From positions 8,569-72,568 of the forward strand of contig CAYNYJ010000002.1 in assembly GCA_964401355.1 (NCBI GenBank): 64,000 nucleotides of DNA. The letters are read 5' to 3'. Below are positions 8,762-17,041 of this stretch, in pieces. The notes under the pieces are model-generated. The model ran no database searches. It had not been told where the DNA came from and saw only the letters and a list, made by a program, of their open reading frames with translations. The DNA is from SZUA-152 sp964401355. Its GTDB lineage: Bacteria > Pseudomonadota > Gammaproteobacteria > SZUA-152. The position numbers and the translations under genes were made by a program. Every line of letters starts with the position of its first letter. Position 1 is the first letter of the stretch.

Positions 8762-9853
8762 ATGTTTGAAAACCATTTGATTTTTATGCGTCGCGATTGG
8801 CATCAAGCCATCCCAGGCTTGGCCTTGTTTATGGGGCTGGTGATTTCGGCCAGTGGTTTTGCTGAAGCATCATTGGCGGTTGCGGACGTTGAAAAACGGC
8901 TGTTACCAAAGGTGTATGTGGCCGACGCAGTGATCGAGGCGGTGCATCAAGCGACCTTGGCAGCGGAGACCACTGGGCGTATCAAAAATATCTTTTTTGA
9001 TGTGGATGACGTGGTGGTCAAGGGCGCCATGCTGCTGCGCTTCACTGATAAGGAACAGCAGGCAGATCTGGCACGTGCCGAGGCTCGACTGAAAGAAACC
9101 GCTGCACGTTTGCAGCAGGCCGAGGCCGAGCATATTCGGATTCAGTCGGTGTTTGCGAAAAAGCTGGTGGCAAAATCGGCCGTGGATAATACCCGCGCGG
9201 ACGTCAAGGCTGCGCGTCAGCGCGTCAAGGCGGCCGAGGCAGCGCATAAAAAGGCCGCTGAGCAACTGGAATATACCGTGGTGCGGGCACCTTACGCCGG
9301 CATCGTGGTGAAACGTCACGTCAATGTCGGCGAACGGGTGCGCCCAGGCACGCCGCTGATGACGGGCTTTTCGCTGGCAAAGTTACGCGCTACGGCGAGT
9401 GTGCCGCAAACGCTGGTGGAAGCGGTGCGTCATTACAGTGAAGTGAGTATCGCGACGGGGGCAGCGGATATTGTTGTGGTGAGTAGCACGGACATTATCG
9501 TGTATCCCTACGCCGATGCCAAAACGCACGATTTTACCGTGCGCACGGAACTGGCTTCTGTGCCTACTGGCTTTTATCCCGGCATGTTCGTCAAGGCGCG
9601 ATTTGTGGTTGGACAGATGTCGCGGTTGTTGGTGCCGGTGGCGGCGGTAGTACATCGCAGTGAAGTGACGGCCGTTTATGTGGTGGACAAACAGGGCCGC
9701 GTGGGATTTCGTGCGGTGCGTGTGGGGAGTGTCATTCAAGATTCCGTGGGTGATTTCATTGAAGTGCTGGCCGGGTTAAGGATGGGGGAGCAGGTAGCAC
9801 TTGACCCCGTTAAAGCCGGTGTGGTGTTGAAGTCGCAGCGTGCCCCAAAATAA
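8762..9853 (+). CDS. RND efflux periplasmic adaptor (membrane fusion protein)
   Basis: A 363-residue HlyD/AcrA-type adaptor that would link an inner-membrane RND pump to an outer-membrane channel. The start at 8762 follows 'AGGAA' seven bases upstream; a signal-like hydrophobic segment lies at about residues 18-38. The order is typical: a lipoyl half-motif ('AAETTGRIKNIFFDVDDVV'), an alpha-helical hairpin rich in Ala, Glu and Lys (about residues 100-165), the second lipoyl half ('VVRAPYAGIVVKRHVNVGE') and a beta-barrel domain. One base separates its stop from the start of the pump, so the two are co-translated. Substrate unknown. Confidence 0.92.
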   Translation: MFENHLIFMRRDWHQAIPGLALFMGLVISASGFAEASLAVADVEKRLLPKVYVADAVIEAVHQATLAAETTGRIKNIFFDVDDVVVKGAMLLRFTDKEQQADLARAEARLKETAARLQQAEAEHIRIQSVFAKKLVAKSAVDNTRADVKAARQRVKAAEAAHKKAAEQLEYTVVRAPYAGIVVKRHVNVGERVRPGTPLMTGFSLAKLRATASVPQTLVEAVRHYSEVSIATGAADIVVVSSTDIIVYPYADAKTHDFTVRTELASVPTGFYPGMFVKARFVVGQMSRLLVPVAAVVHRSEVTAVYVVDKQGRVGFRAVRVGSVIQDSVGDFIEVLAGLRMGEQVALDPVKAGVVLKSQRAPK

Positions 9854-9854
9854 T

Positions 9855-12800
9855 ATGAATACAAAAATGGGTATCTCTGGGCGTATTGCCAAAACATTTT
9901 TAGAATCCGAAATCACGCCGCTGTTGGCGTTGATTGGTTTGTTGTTGGGTGTGTTTGCGGTGCTGGTGACGCCACGCGAAGAAGAGCCGCAGATTAATGT
10001 GACCTTCGCCAATGTGTTCGTTGCCTTTCCCGGTGCCAGTGCACAAGAAGTCGAGCAGTTGGTGAGCAGTCCTGCGGAACAAATTTTGTCGGAAATTTCC
10101 GGGGTGGAACACGTTTATTCGGTGTCGCGGCCAGGGCAATCGATGCTGACCGTGCAGTTTGAAGTGGGCGAAGACCGCACCCAGGCCATCGTGCGTCTTT
10201 ATAACGCCATTTATTCTAACCAGGATTGGTTGCCCAAAAATCTGGGTGTGGGTCAACCCATAATTAAACCCAAAGGCATTGACGATGTGCCCATCGTGAC
10301 GTTAACGCTGTGGGATAAAAATGAATCCATCGGTGCCTACGAACTGCAACAGGTGGCGCAGGCCATTGAAGTAGAGCTGAAGCGGGTACCGGGCACACGC
10401 GACATTTATACCATCGGTGGTGCCGACAAAGTCGTCAAGGTGATGCCGGATGCGGCCCGCCTGGCAGGTTATGGCATCGCGTTGAATGATTTGCGTCGCG
10501 CCTTGCAGCAGGCCAATCAATCGCTACAGGCTGGGCAGTTGGTGGTCGACAACACTGAAATTCCGGTGCAGGCCGGACAGTTCCTGGCTACTGCCGGTGA
10601 GGTGGCGGATTTGGTGGTGGGAGTGAATGCGGGTCGGCCGGTGCGATTGTCCGATGTGGCCACGGTGCGTTACGGGGCCGACCAGCCGCACAGCTATGTC
10701 TGGTTAGGCGTGGGTGGCAGTGAATATCCAGCGGTGACTATTGCCATTGCTAAAAAGGCTGGGGTGAATGCGGTGGATGTCGCCGATCAGGTTATCCAGC
10801 GTTTTGAACAATTGAAAGGCACGTTCATTCCCGACGGTATTCAGGCCATGGTGACGCGTAACTACGGTGCCACGGCCGATGAAAAGGCCAAAAAGCTCAT
10901 CGGAAAACTGGCTTTTGCCACTGCGTTTGTGGTGCTGTTGGTGTTGTTTGCGCTAGGCCTGCGTGAGGCCTTTATCGTCGGCACGGCGGTGGTGATTACC
11001 CTCGCGGCTACTTTGTTTGCCTCCTGGGCCTGGGGTTTTACCATTAACCGGGTGTCGTTGTTTGCACTGATTTTCTCCATCGGCATTTTGGTGGATGATG
11101 CGATAGTGGTGGTGGAAAATATTCATCGCCACATGCGACTGGGGAACAAAGATTTGCGTGAAGCGATTCCGCTGGCGGTGGATGAGGTGGGCAGCCCCAC
11201 CATACTCGCCACCTTTGCGGTGATCGCCGCGTTATTGCCGATGGCCTTTGTGGGCGGACTAATGGGCCCGTACATGGGGCCGATTCCGATTAACGCGAGC
11301 ATGGGCATGTTGATCTCCTTGGCGGTGGCTTTTGTGGTGACGCCGTGGATGGCCTACAAATTTTTGCGGCGTGAAGCCGAGGGCGACGTGCATTTTCCGG
11401 TCGCAGCCGACGCCGAGGATGGCAAATTGTTTGCCCTGTTTCAGCGTTACATGGGGCCGATGTTGCGCGGTGCCGAGGGTCGCGGACGTCGCTGGTCATT
11501 ACTCGGTGCGATTCTGGCCTTGATTGCATTTTCGGTGGCCCTGCCGATGGCCAAGATGGTAGTGCTAAAAATGCTGCCCTTCGACAATAAATCGGAATTT
11601 CAGGTGGTGGTAGACATGCCGGAAGGCAGTAGCGTCGAGCAGACCGCGCGCGTGTTGCGGGAGATTGGCGCGTATCTGTTGAGTGTGCCCGAGGTGGAAA
11701 ATTATCAGGCCTATGCAGGCACTGCGGCGCCGATCAATTTTAACGGTTTGCTGCGCCAGTATTATTTGCGCAGTGCGGCGAATATGGGAGATGTACAGGT
11801 CAACCTGGTGCCCAAAGAGGCGCGCGATCGCAAGAGCCACGACATCGCCGCAGCGGTGCGCGGGCCGCTGGCTGAAATGGGGAAACGCTTCGGGGCTAGC
11901 GTTAAGGTGGTGGAAGTTCCGCCCGGCCCGCCAGTGCAGGCGCCGTTAGTCGCCGAAATTTACGGCATCGATTATGCCGGTCAGCGCGCCATCGCCAAAC
12001 AGGTGCGTGCGGTGTTTGACGCCACGCCGGACGTGGTGGGCGTGGATGACAGCGTCGAGTCGCAGGCACCGAGATTGTTGATCCAGGTTGATCGCACCAA
12101 AGCCGCGCTGTGGGGGGTGTCGCAGCAGACTATTGTGATGGCGATTGCCACGCTGTTGGGCGGTGAAGATGTCGGTTATCTGCACGGCGCACAGGTGAAA
12201 TATCCGGTGCCGATTCGCATTGCCTTTCCGGTCGCGGATCAAGCGGTAATCGAATCAGTATTGGCGCTGAAATTGCGCGCAGACAGGGGTGAAAACAACG
12301 GTGCCCTGGTGTCCATGTCTGAGCTGGTGAGCGTGCAGCGCAGCACACGTGAACAGGCGATTTATCACAAGGATTTGTTGCCGGTGGTGTATGTGACCGG
12401 CGATTTGGCGGGGAAGCTGGACAGTCCCCTGTACGGTATGTTTGATATTGCCGCATGGCTTTCCACGCAGATTGAAACGCTGGAGCAGTATTTCTTCAGC
12501 CCCCCCGAAACTCCGTATCAATACAGCCTGAAATGGGACGGTGAATGGCAGATTACCTTTGAAACCTTCCGCGACATGGGCATTGCCTACGGCGTGGGCA
12601 TCTTGCTGATCTATCTGTTAGTGGTCGCCCAGTTTCGTTCGTATTTGGTACCGCTGATTATTATGGCGCCGATCCCGCTCACCATCATTGGGGTGATGCC
12701 GGGCCATGCCCTGTTGGGCGAACAATATACGGCGACTTCGATGATCGGCATGATCGCCCTGGCGGGTATCATTGTGCGTAACTCCATATTGCTGGTCGAT

Positions 12801-13085
12801 TTTGTGCAGCAGCAGGTGGCCGAGGGTGTGGCTCTGGAAACGGCGGTGCTGCGTGCCGGGTCGGTGCGTGCCAAACCCATCGTATTGACCGGGCTGGCCG
12901 CCATGCTCGGGGCGCTATTTATTATTGATGACCCGATTTTTAGCGGTTTGGCAATTTCGCTGATCTTCGGCATTCTGGTGTCCACGGTGCTGACGTTGGT
13001 GGTGATTCCGGTGATGTACTACGCCTTTCATTACAACCGACAGGACAAACAGTCTACTGCGAAGCAAGCCGAGTTTGTGTCTTAA
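9855..13085 (+). CDS. RND efflux transporter permease (AcrB/HAE-like)
   Basis: An inner-membrane proton-driven exporter of about 1076 residues, the normal size for AcrB-type pumps. The first membrane helix is followed by 'PREEEPQINVTFANVFV' and 'FPGASAQEVEQLVSSP', typical of the porter domain. The fourth helix contains 'GILVDDAIVVVENIHRH' with the paired aspartates of the proton relay. The second half repeats the fold, with 'ATSMIGMIALAGIIVRN' near the C-terminus. The start at 9855 lies directly behind the adaptor gene; an earlier in-frame ATG at 9840 overlaps it. No outer-membrane factor is encoded beside it. The substrate cannot be read from the sequence. Confidence 0.93.
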   Translation: MNTKMGISGRIAKTFLESEITPLLALIGLLLGVFAVLVTPREEEPQINVTFANVFVAFPGASAQEVEQLVSSPAEQILSEISGVEHVYSVSRPGQSMLTVQFEVGEDRTQAIVRLYNAIYSNQDWLPKNLGVGQPIIKPKGIDDVPIVTLTLWDKNESIGAYELQQVAQAIEVELKRVPGTRDIYTIGGADKVVKVMPDAARLAGYGIALNDLRRALQQANQSLQAGQLVVDNTEIPVQAGQFLATAGEVADLVVGVNAGRPVRLSDVATVRYGADQPHSYVWLGVGGSEYPAVTIAIAKKAGVNAVDVADQVIQRFEQLKGTFIPDGIQAMVTRNYGATADEKAKKLIGKLAFATAFVVLLVLFALGLREAFIVGTAVVITLAATLFASWAWGFTINRVSLFALIFSIGILVDDAIVVVENIHRHMRLGNKDLREAIPLAVDEVGSPTILATFAVIAALLPMAFVGGLMGPYMGPIPINASMGMLISLAVAFVVTPWMAYKFLRREAEGDVHFPVAADAEDGKLFALFQRYMGPMLRGAEGRGRRWSLLGAILALIAFSVALPMAKMVVLKMLPFDNKSEFQVVVDMPEGSSVEQTARVLREIGAYLLSVPEVENYQAYAGTAAPINFNGLLRQYYLRSAANMGDVQVNLVPKEARDRKSHDIAAAVRGPLAEMGKRFGASVKVVEVPPGPPVQAPLVAEIYGIDYAGQRAIAKQVRAVFDATPDVVGVDDSVESQAPRLLIQVDRTKAALWGVSQQTIVMAIATLLGGEDVGYLHGAQVKYPVPIRIAFPVADQAVIESVLALKLRADRGENNGALVSMSELVSVQRSTREQAIYHKDLLPVVYVTGDLAGKLDSPLYGMFDIAAWLSTQIETLEQYFFSPPETPYQYSLKWDGEWQITFETFRDMGIAYGVGILLIYLLVVAQFRSYLVPLIIMAPIPLTIIGVMPGHALLGEQYTATSMIGMIALAGIIVRNSILLVDFVQQQVAEGVALETAVLRAGSVRAKPIVLTGLAAMLGALFIIDDPIFSGLAISLIFGILVSTVLTLVVIPVMYYAFHYNRQDKQSTAKQAEFVS

Positions 13086-13150
13086 GTTATCCCTCCACAG
13101 AGATATCGCGGTCGTTGATAAAAGATGTGAATATTTGTATTACTTCAATT

Positions 13151-13173
13151 GATTGCTACTATCTGTAGCAATC
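13151..13173. promoter_or_regulatory. Dyad upstream of the LysR gene, probable autoregulatory site
   Basis: A perfect 9-base inverted repeat, GATTGCTAC and GTAGCAATC with 5 bases between, about 30 bases before the LysR start. The centre has the T-N11-A shape of LysR binding boxes. No T-run follows, so it is less likely to be a terminator for the pump genes. Inferred operator; not proven. Confidence 0.5.
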
Positions 13174-13203
13174 TCACACGCAGTATGGAGTAATAAAACG
13201 ACT

Positions 13204-14115
13204 ATGGCTGATCGCAGATTACAGGTATTTCACAGCGTCGCGCGCTTGTTGAGCTTTACCAAAGCCGCCGAATCGCTGCATATGACTCAACCTGCCGTCA
13301 CCTTTCAAGTGCGTCAGCTGGAAGAGCATTTCAACACCCGCCTATTTGATCGCACCCACAACAAGATCAGCCTCACTGAGGCGGGGGAATGCGTGTATGC
13401 CCGTGCCGAGAAGATCTTCGAGATCTACGATGATTTGGAAAACAGTGTGCGCGCCCTCACCGGCGAGATCAGTGGGGTATTGATCCTGGGTGCCAGTACC
13501 ACCATCGCCGAATACATGTTGCCGGCCCTGTTGGGCGATTTCAAAGAAAAGTACCCCGACGTCAACATTCGCCTCAAGGTGTCCAATACCGAAGGTATCG
13601 TCACCATGGTGGAAAATAATGTGATTGATCTGGGCGTGGTGGAGGCTCCAGTCACCAATAAAAATCTGGCTGTGGAAGCCTGTCGTACCGACCGTTTGGT
13701 CGCTATTACTCCGCCCGGCCATGACCTGGCGAAGGCCGGTAAAATTCCGGTGCGGGCCATCGCCGATTATCCTTTCATCTTGCGTGAAGAGGGTTCCGGT
13801 ACTCGTGAAGTGATTGTCGATTATCTTAAAGAAGCCGGTGTCGATCCGGCCTCACTCAATGTGATTATGGAATTGGGTAGCCTGGAGGCGCTGAAGGGAG
13901 CGGTCGAGGCTGGCATCGGTATCAGCATTATTTCCCGGGCAACGTTGATAAAGGAAATTAAACTGGGTTCTCTGGAAGTTATAGAGCTGGATCCACCCCT
14001 GGAGCGGCCGTTTTCTTTTGTCCACCAGAAACACAAATTCCGTCAACGTGCCATGGATGAGTTACTGGAATTTGCGCGTAAATATTGTGAGACTCATCAA
14101 GGCATTGAAGAATAG
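13204..14115 (+). CDS. LysR-family transcriptional regulator
   Basis: A 303-residue LysR regulator. The N-terminal winged helix-turn-helix runs through 'SFTKAAESLHMTQPAVTFQV' (about residues 16-35). The effector-binding domain follows, with 'GEISGVLILGASTTIAEYML' at its start and 'LGSLEALKGAVEAGIGISII' near its end, as in CysB/CbbR-like members. The ATG at 13204 gives the family's usual short N-terminus before the HTH. It lies 118 bases downstream of the RND genes on the same strand with its own dyad in front. It may control the pump or itself; the effector is unknown. Confidence 0.9.
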   Translation: MADRRLQVFHSVARLLSFTKAAESLHMTQPAVTFQVRQLEEHFNTRLFDRTHNKISLTEAGECVYARAEKIFEIYDDLENSVRALTGEISGVLILGASTTIAEYMLPALLGDFKEKYPDVNIRLKVSNTEGIVTMVENNVIDLGVVEAPVTNKNLAVEACRTDRLVAITPPGHDLAKAGKIPVRAIADYPFILREEGSGTREVIVDYLKEAGVDPASLNVIMELGSLEALKGAVEAGIGISIISRATLIKEIKLGSLEVIELDPPLERPFSFVHQKHKFRQRAMDELLEFARKYCETHQGIEE

Positions 14116-14162
14116 ACCTGCCACGGTTTTTATGAAAAAATCAGTGAGTCACTATTGGTGTG

Positions 14163-14168
14163 TATAAT
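14163..14168 (+). promoter_or_regulatory. Consensus-like -10 box before the small protein at 14190
   Basis: A TATAAT hexamer 21 bases before the ATG at 14190. No good -35 hexamer is visible at 16-18 bases, and the resulting leader would be very short. Weak promoter candidate. Confidence 0.3.
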
Positions 14169-14189
14169 GGCTGCCTGCGATAACCACCA

Positions 14190-14585
14190 ATGAATTCCGC
14201 TGAAAAAAAGATTCTTGCAGTATTCAGAAAGCTGCCAACGGCCGAGCGTGAGACTTTACAGGCTTTTGCCGAATTTTTGACTGCGCGCCCCAATGAGCGA
14301 ATACCAGAAATTATCCCTGAACCCCAGCTCATTCCTCGCGGGGAAAAAGAAAGTGTAGTGGCTGGCATCAAGCGACTTACGGCCAGTTACCCCATGTTAG
14401 ATGATCCGCGGTTATTGAATGAAACCTCCGCCTTGATGACCCAGCATGTGATGCAGGGCAAGGACCTCAACGAGGTGATTGACGAGCTGGAATTACTGTT
14501 TGCCCGGTTTTATCAGGAATTGCTTGATGAGCAGGTCGAGGTCGCTACTGGGCAGGGGAAAGACCTCAATGGACAGGCCTCGTAA
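14190..14585 (+). CDS. Conserved-type small hypothetical protein upstream of groES
   Basis: A 131-residue soluble, acidic, mostly helical protein beginning 'MNSAEKKILAVFRKLP'. It has no membrane segment, signal or cysteine motif. The coding pattern looks real: a full-length frame with balanced composition and a predicted helix-rich C-terminal half ('LNEVIDELELLFARFYQELL'). I do not recognise a named family. It lies between the LysR gene and the groESL promoter, so it probably has its own short transcript. No function is proposed. Confidence 0.7.
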   Translation: MNSAEKKILAVFRKLPTAERETLQAFAEFLTARPNERIPEIIPEPQLIPRGEKESVVAGIKRLTASYPMLDDPRLLNETSALMTQHVMQGKDLNEVIDELELLFARFYQELLDEQVEVATGQGKDLNGQAS

Positions 14586-14690
14586 AATTTTTGCAGGAGG
14601 GCGTGACCGGTTCCGGCAGAAAAAAATTTGATTTAAGGAAGGATTTGCCCTCTGATGATTGATATCACTTAAATATTCACTCCCCAGGCC

Positions 14691-14718
14691 TTGAATTTCT
14701 TATTTTCATCCTTATCAT
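14691..14718 (+). promoter_or_regulatory. Probable groESL promoter
   Basis: TTGAAT at 14691-14696 and TATCAT at 14713-14718 are spaced by 16 bases and match a sigma-70 promoter. The -35 region also contains CTTGAA, which resembles a heat-shock sigma -35, so dual use cannot be excluded. The -10 box touches the CIRCE operator. Confidence 0.55.
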
Positions 14719-14744
14719 TAGCGCTCACCTACCGCGAGTGCTAA
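14718..14744. promoter_or_regulatory. CIRCE operator (HrcA-type) upstream of groESL
   Basis: TTAGCGCTC, nine bases, then GAGTGCTAA: the CIRCE inverted repeat with one change from the consensus (TTAGCACTC-N9-GAGTGCTAA). It begins at the end of the -10 box and lies about 75 bases before groES. In other bacteria this is bound by HrcA, which represses chaperonin genes. The hrcA gene is not in the window. Confidence 0.88.
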
Positions 14745-14818
14745 TCGCGATACTGTTCCCGACGCCAGAATGTGTCGCCTAAATTTAATAAAAACTATTT
14801 AATTCAAGGAGATAGTAA

Positions 14819-15109
14819 ATGAATATTCGTCCTTTGCATGATCGTGTTGTTGTCCGCCGTATGGAGGAGGAGACCACGAGTGCTGGCGGTATCGTAATTC
14901 CAGGTTCAGCTGCTGAAAAACCGGCCCAGGGTGAAGTCATTGCCGTGGGTAAAGGCAAGATTCTTGACAACGGCGATGTGCGTCCGTTGGACCTGAAAGT
15001 TGGCGATAAAGTGCTGTTCAGCAAATACGGTGGCACCGAAGTCAAAGTGAACGATGAAGAATTGCTGGTGATGCGCGAAGACGACATCACGGCAGTCATC
15101 GAAGACTAA
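14819..15109 (+). CDS. groES: Co-chaperonin GroES
   Basis: The 96-residue lid protein of the GroEL folding chamber. It begins 'MNIRPLHDRVVVRRMEEE' and has the mobile loop region 'TTSAGGIVIPGSAAEKP' that contacts GroEL, then the conserved 'GEVIAVGKG' and 'LFSKYGGTEVK' segments. A clear AAGGAG lies just before the start. The length is standard. It is followed after 77 bases by groEL, and a CIRCE operator sits upstream, so the pair is expected to be heat-inducible by loss of HrcA repression. Confidence 0.98.
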   Translation: MNIRPLHDRVVVRRMEEETTSAGGIVIPGSAAEKPAQGEVIAVGKGKILDNGDVRPLDLKVGDKVLFSKYGGTEVKVNDEELLVMREDDITAVIED

Positions 15110-15186
15110 GTCTATTCCTGACCTGTTTTGCTTAAACCATTCAGGTGCATATTCAACATATTCAATAAATACAGAGGATTACACAC

Positions 15187-16836
15187 ATGTCCGCAAAAGA
15201 AGTGAAGTTTGGCGATGACGCCCGCCACCGCATGATTGCCGGCGTTAACATTCTGGCCAATGCCGTCAAAGTAACCTTGGGCCCCAAAGGCCGTAACGTG
15301 GTTTTAGACAAGGCCTTCGGCGCGCCCACCATCACTAAAGACGGTGTTTCCGTGGCCAAAGAAATCGAGCTGGAAGACAAGTTCGAAAACATGGGCGCAC
15401 AGATGGTCAAGGAAGTCTCTTCGCAGACCTCCGATGCGGCCGGTGACGGTACCACGACAGCCACCGTGTTGGCTCAGTCCATTCTAGCCGAAGGCATGAA
15501 GGCCGTGGCTGCCGGTATGAACCCCATGGATCTCAAGCGTGGCATCGACAAGGCCGTGGTGGCGACGGTTGCAGCCCTGAAAGACATGTCGGTTCCTTGT
15601 GAAGACGACAAGTCTATCGCCCAAGTAGGTTCGATTTCTGCCAACGCTGACGAAGCCATTGGCCGCATCATTGCCGATGCCATGGGCAAAGTGGGCAAAG
15701 AAGGCGTGATTACCGTCGAAGAAGGTACCGGTCTGGACAACGAACTGGACGTGGTGGAAGGCATGCAGTTTGATCGCGGTTACCTTTCTCCTTATTTCAT
15801 CAATAATCAGGAAAGCATGAGTGTGGAACTCGAGAGCCCACTGGTGTTGGTGTACGACAAGAAAATTTCCAACATCCGTGACCTGCTGCCCATCCTCGAA
15901 GGTGTGGCCAAGGCCGGTAAGCCGTTGTTGATCATCTCCGAAGACGTTGAAGGCGAAGCTCTGGCGACTCTGGTGGTGAACAACATGCGTGGCATCGTCA
16001 AGGTTGCTGCGGTTAAGGCACCGGGTTTTGGTGATCGCCGTAAGGCTATGCTGGAAGACCTGGCGATCCTCACGGGTGCTACCGTGATTTCTGAAGAAGT
16101 GGGCTTGTCTCTTGAGAAGGCCACGATTGATGATCTGGGTACTGCCAAAAAGATTAGTATCACCAAAGAAAACACCACCATTATTGACGGTGCCGGTAAT
16201 ACAAAAGATATCGAAGCGCGCGTCGGAATGATTCGTACCCAGATGGAAGAAGCTACTTCTGATTACGACAAAGAGAAACTGCAGGAACGTGTCGCCAAGT
16301 TGGCCGGCGGTGTTGCAGTGATCAAGGTTGGTGCTGCGACTGAAGTAGAAATGAAAGAGAAAAAAGCCCGCGTTGAAGATGCATTGCATGCTACGCGTGC
16401 TGCGGTCGAAGAAGGTGTGGTACCGGGCGGTGGTGTTGCTCTGGTACGTGCCCTGCAAACATTGGATGACCTCAAGGGTGACAACCATGACCAGGATGTT
16501 GGCATTACTTTGGCCAAACGTGCCATGGAAGAGCCATTGCGTCAGATTGTGGCAAACGCCGGTGACGAAGAATCTGTGGTACTGAACAAGGTTGCCGAAG
16601 GTAAAGGTAACTTTGGTTACAACGCTGCAACTGGCGAATACGGTGACATGGTGGAGATGGGTATTCTTGATCCCACCAAAGTGACACGCGCCGCGCTGCA
16701 AAACGCCGGTTCGGTTGCAGGCCTGATGATCACTACCGAAGCGATGGTAGCCGATAAGCCTGAGGACGGTGGCGGTGGTGTCAGCATGCCAGCGGACATG
16801 GGTGGCATGGGTGGCGGCATGGGCGGCATGATGTAA
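15187..16836 (+). CDS. groEL: Chaperonin GroEL (60 kDa)
   Basis: The 549-residue ATP-driven chaperonin subunit. Family landmarks are present: 'KVTLGPKGRNVVLDK', the ATP-binding 'DGTTTATVLAQSI', the apical segment around 'GYLSPYFINNQESM', and 'VVPGGGVALVRAL' in the C-terminal equatorial domain. It ends with the usual Gly-Met tail, which projects into the cavity. It is co-transcribed with groES and followed by a strong terminator. Nothing unusual. Confidence 0.98.
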   Translation: MSAKEVKFGDDARHRMIAGVNILANAVKVTLGPKGRNVVLDKAFGAPTITKDGVSVAKEIELEDKFENMGAQMVKEVSSQTSDAAGDGTTTATVLAQSILAEGMKAVAAGMNPMDLKRGIDKAVVATVAALKDMSVPCEDDKSIAQVGSISANADEAIGRIIADAMGKVGKEGVITVEEGTGLDNELDVVEGMQFDRGYLSPYFINNQESMSVELESPLVLVYDKKISNIRDLLPILEGVAKAGKPLLIISEDVEGEALATLVVNNMRGIVKVAAVKAPGFGDRRKAMLEDLAILTGATVISEEVGLSLEKATIDDLGTAKKISITKENTTIIDGAGNTKDIEARVGMIRTQMEEATSDYDKEKLQERVAKLAGGVAVIKVGAATEVEMKEKKARVEDALHATRAAVEEGVVPGGGVALVRALQTLDDLKGDNHDQDVGITLAKRAMEEPLRQIVANAGDEESVVLNKVAEGKGNFGYNAATGEYGDMVEMGILDPTKVTRAALQNAGSVAGLMITTEAMVADKPEDGGGGVSMPADMGGMGGGMGGMM

Positions 16837-16893
16837 GCTGCGCTCCATCTGAGCTTGATACTGTTGTTAACGGTGAATCGTTAGCAACCATGA

Positions 16894-16930
16894 AAACCCC
16901 GTTGACGGTTTCGTCGGCGGGGTTTTTTTT
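16894..16930 (+). terminator. Rho-independent terminator of groESL
   Basis: An 11-base-pair stem (CCCCG plus an inner TTGACG/CGTCGG arm with two G-T pairs) with a GTTT loop, followed by eight T residues. It lies about 60 bases after the groEL stop. Confidence 0.9.
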
Positions 16931-17041
16931 GTCCAGGGATGCCGCATATCCGCAGGCTGTGGGTGTTACAGAACACATGGCTGTGTAGGGGAAACGTTTG
17001 TTTTGCTAAGGCCGCTGGGCGCACTGTGGTAATCTCGCTCG

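Noticed and set aside
15484..16848. Minus-strand 454-codon open frame over groEL
   Set aside because: Antisense to a certain groEL gene; histidine-rich nonsense composition.
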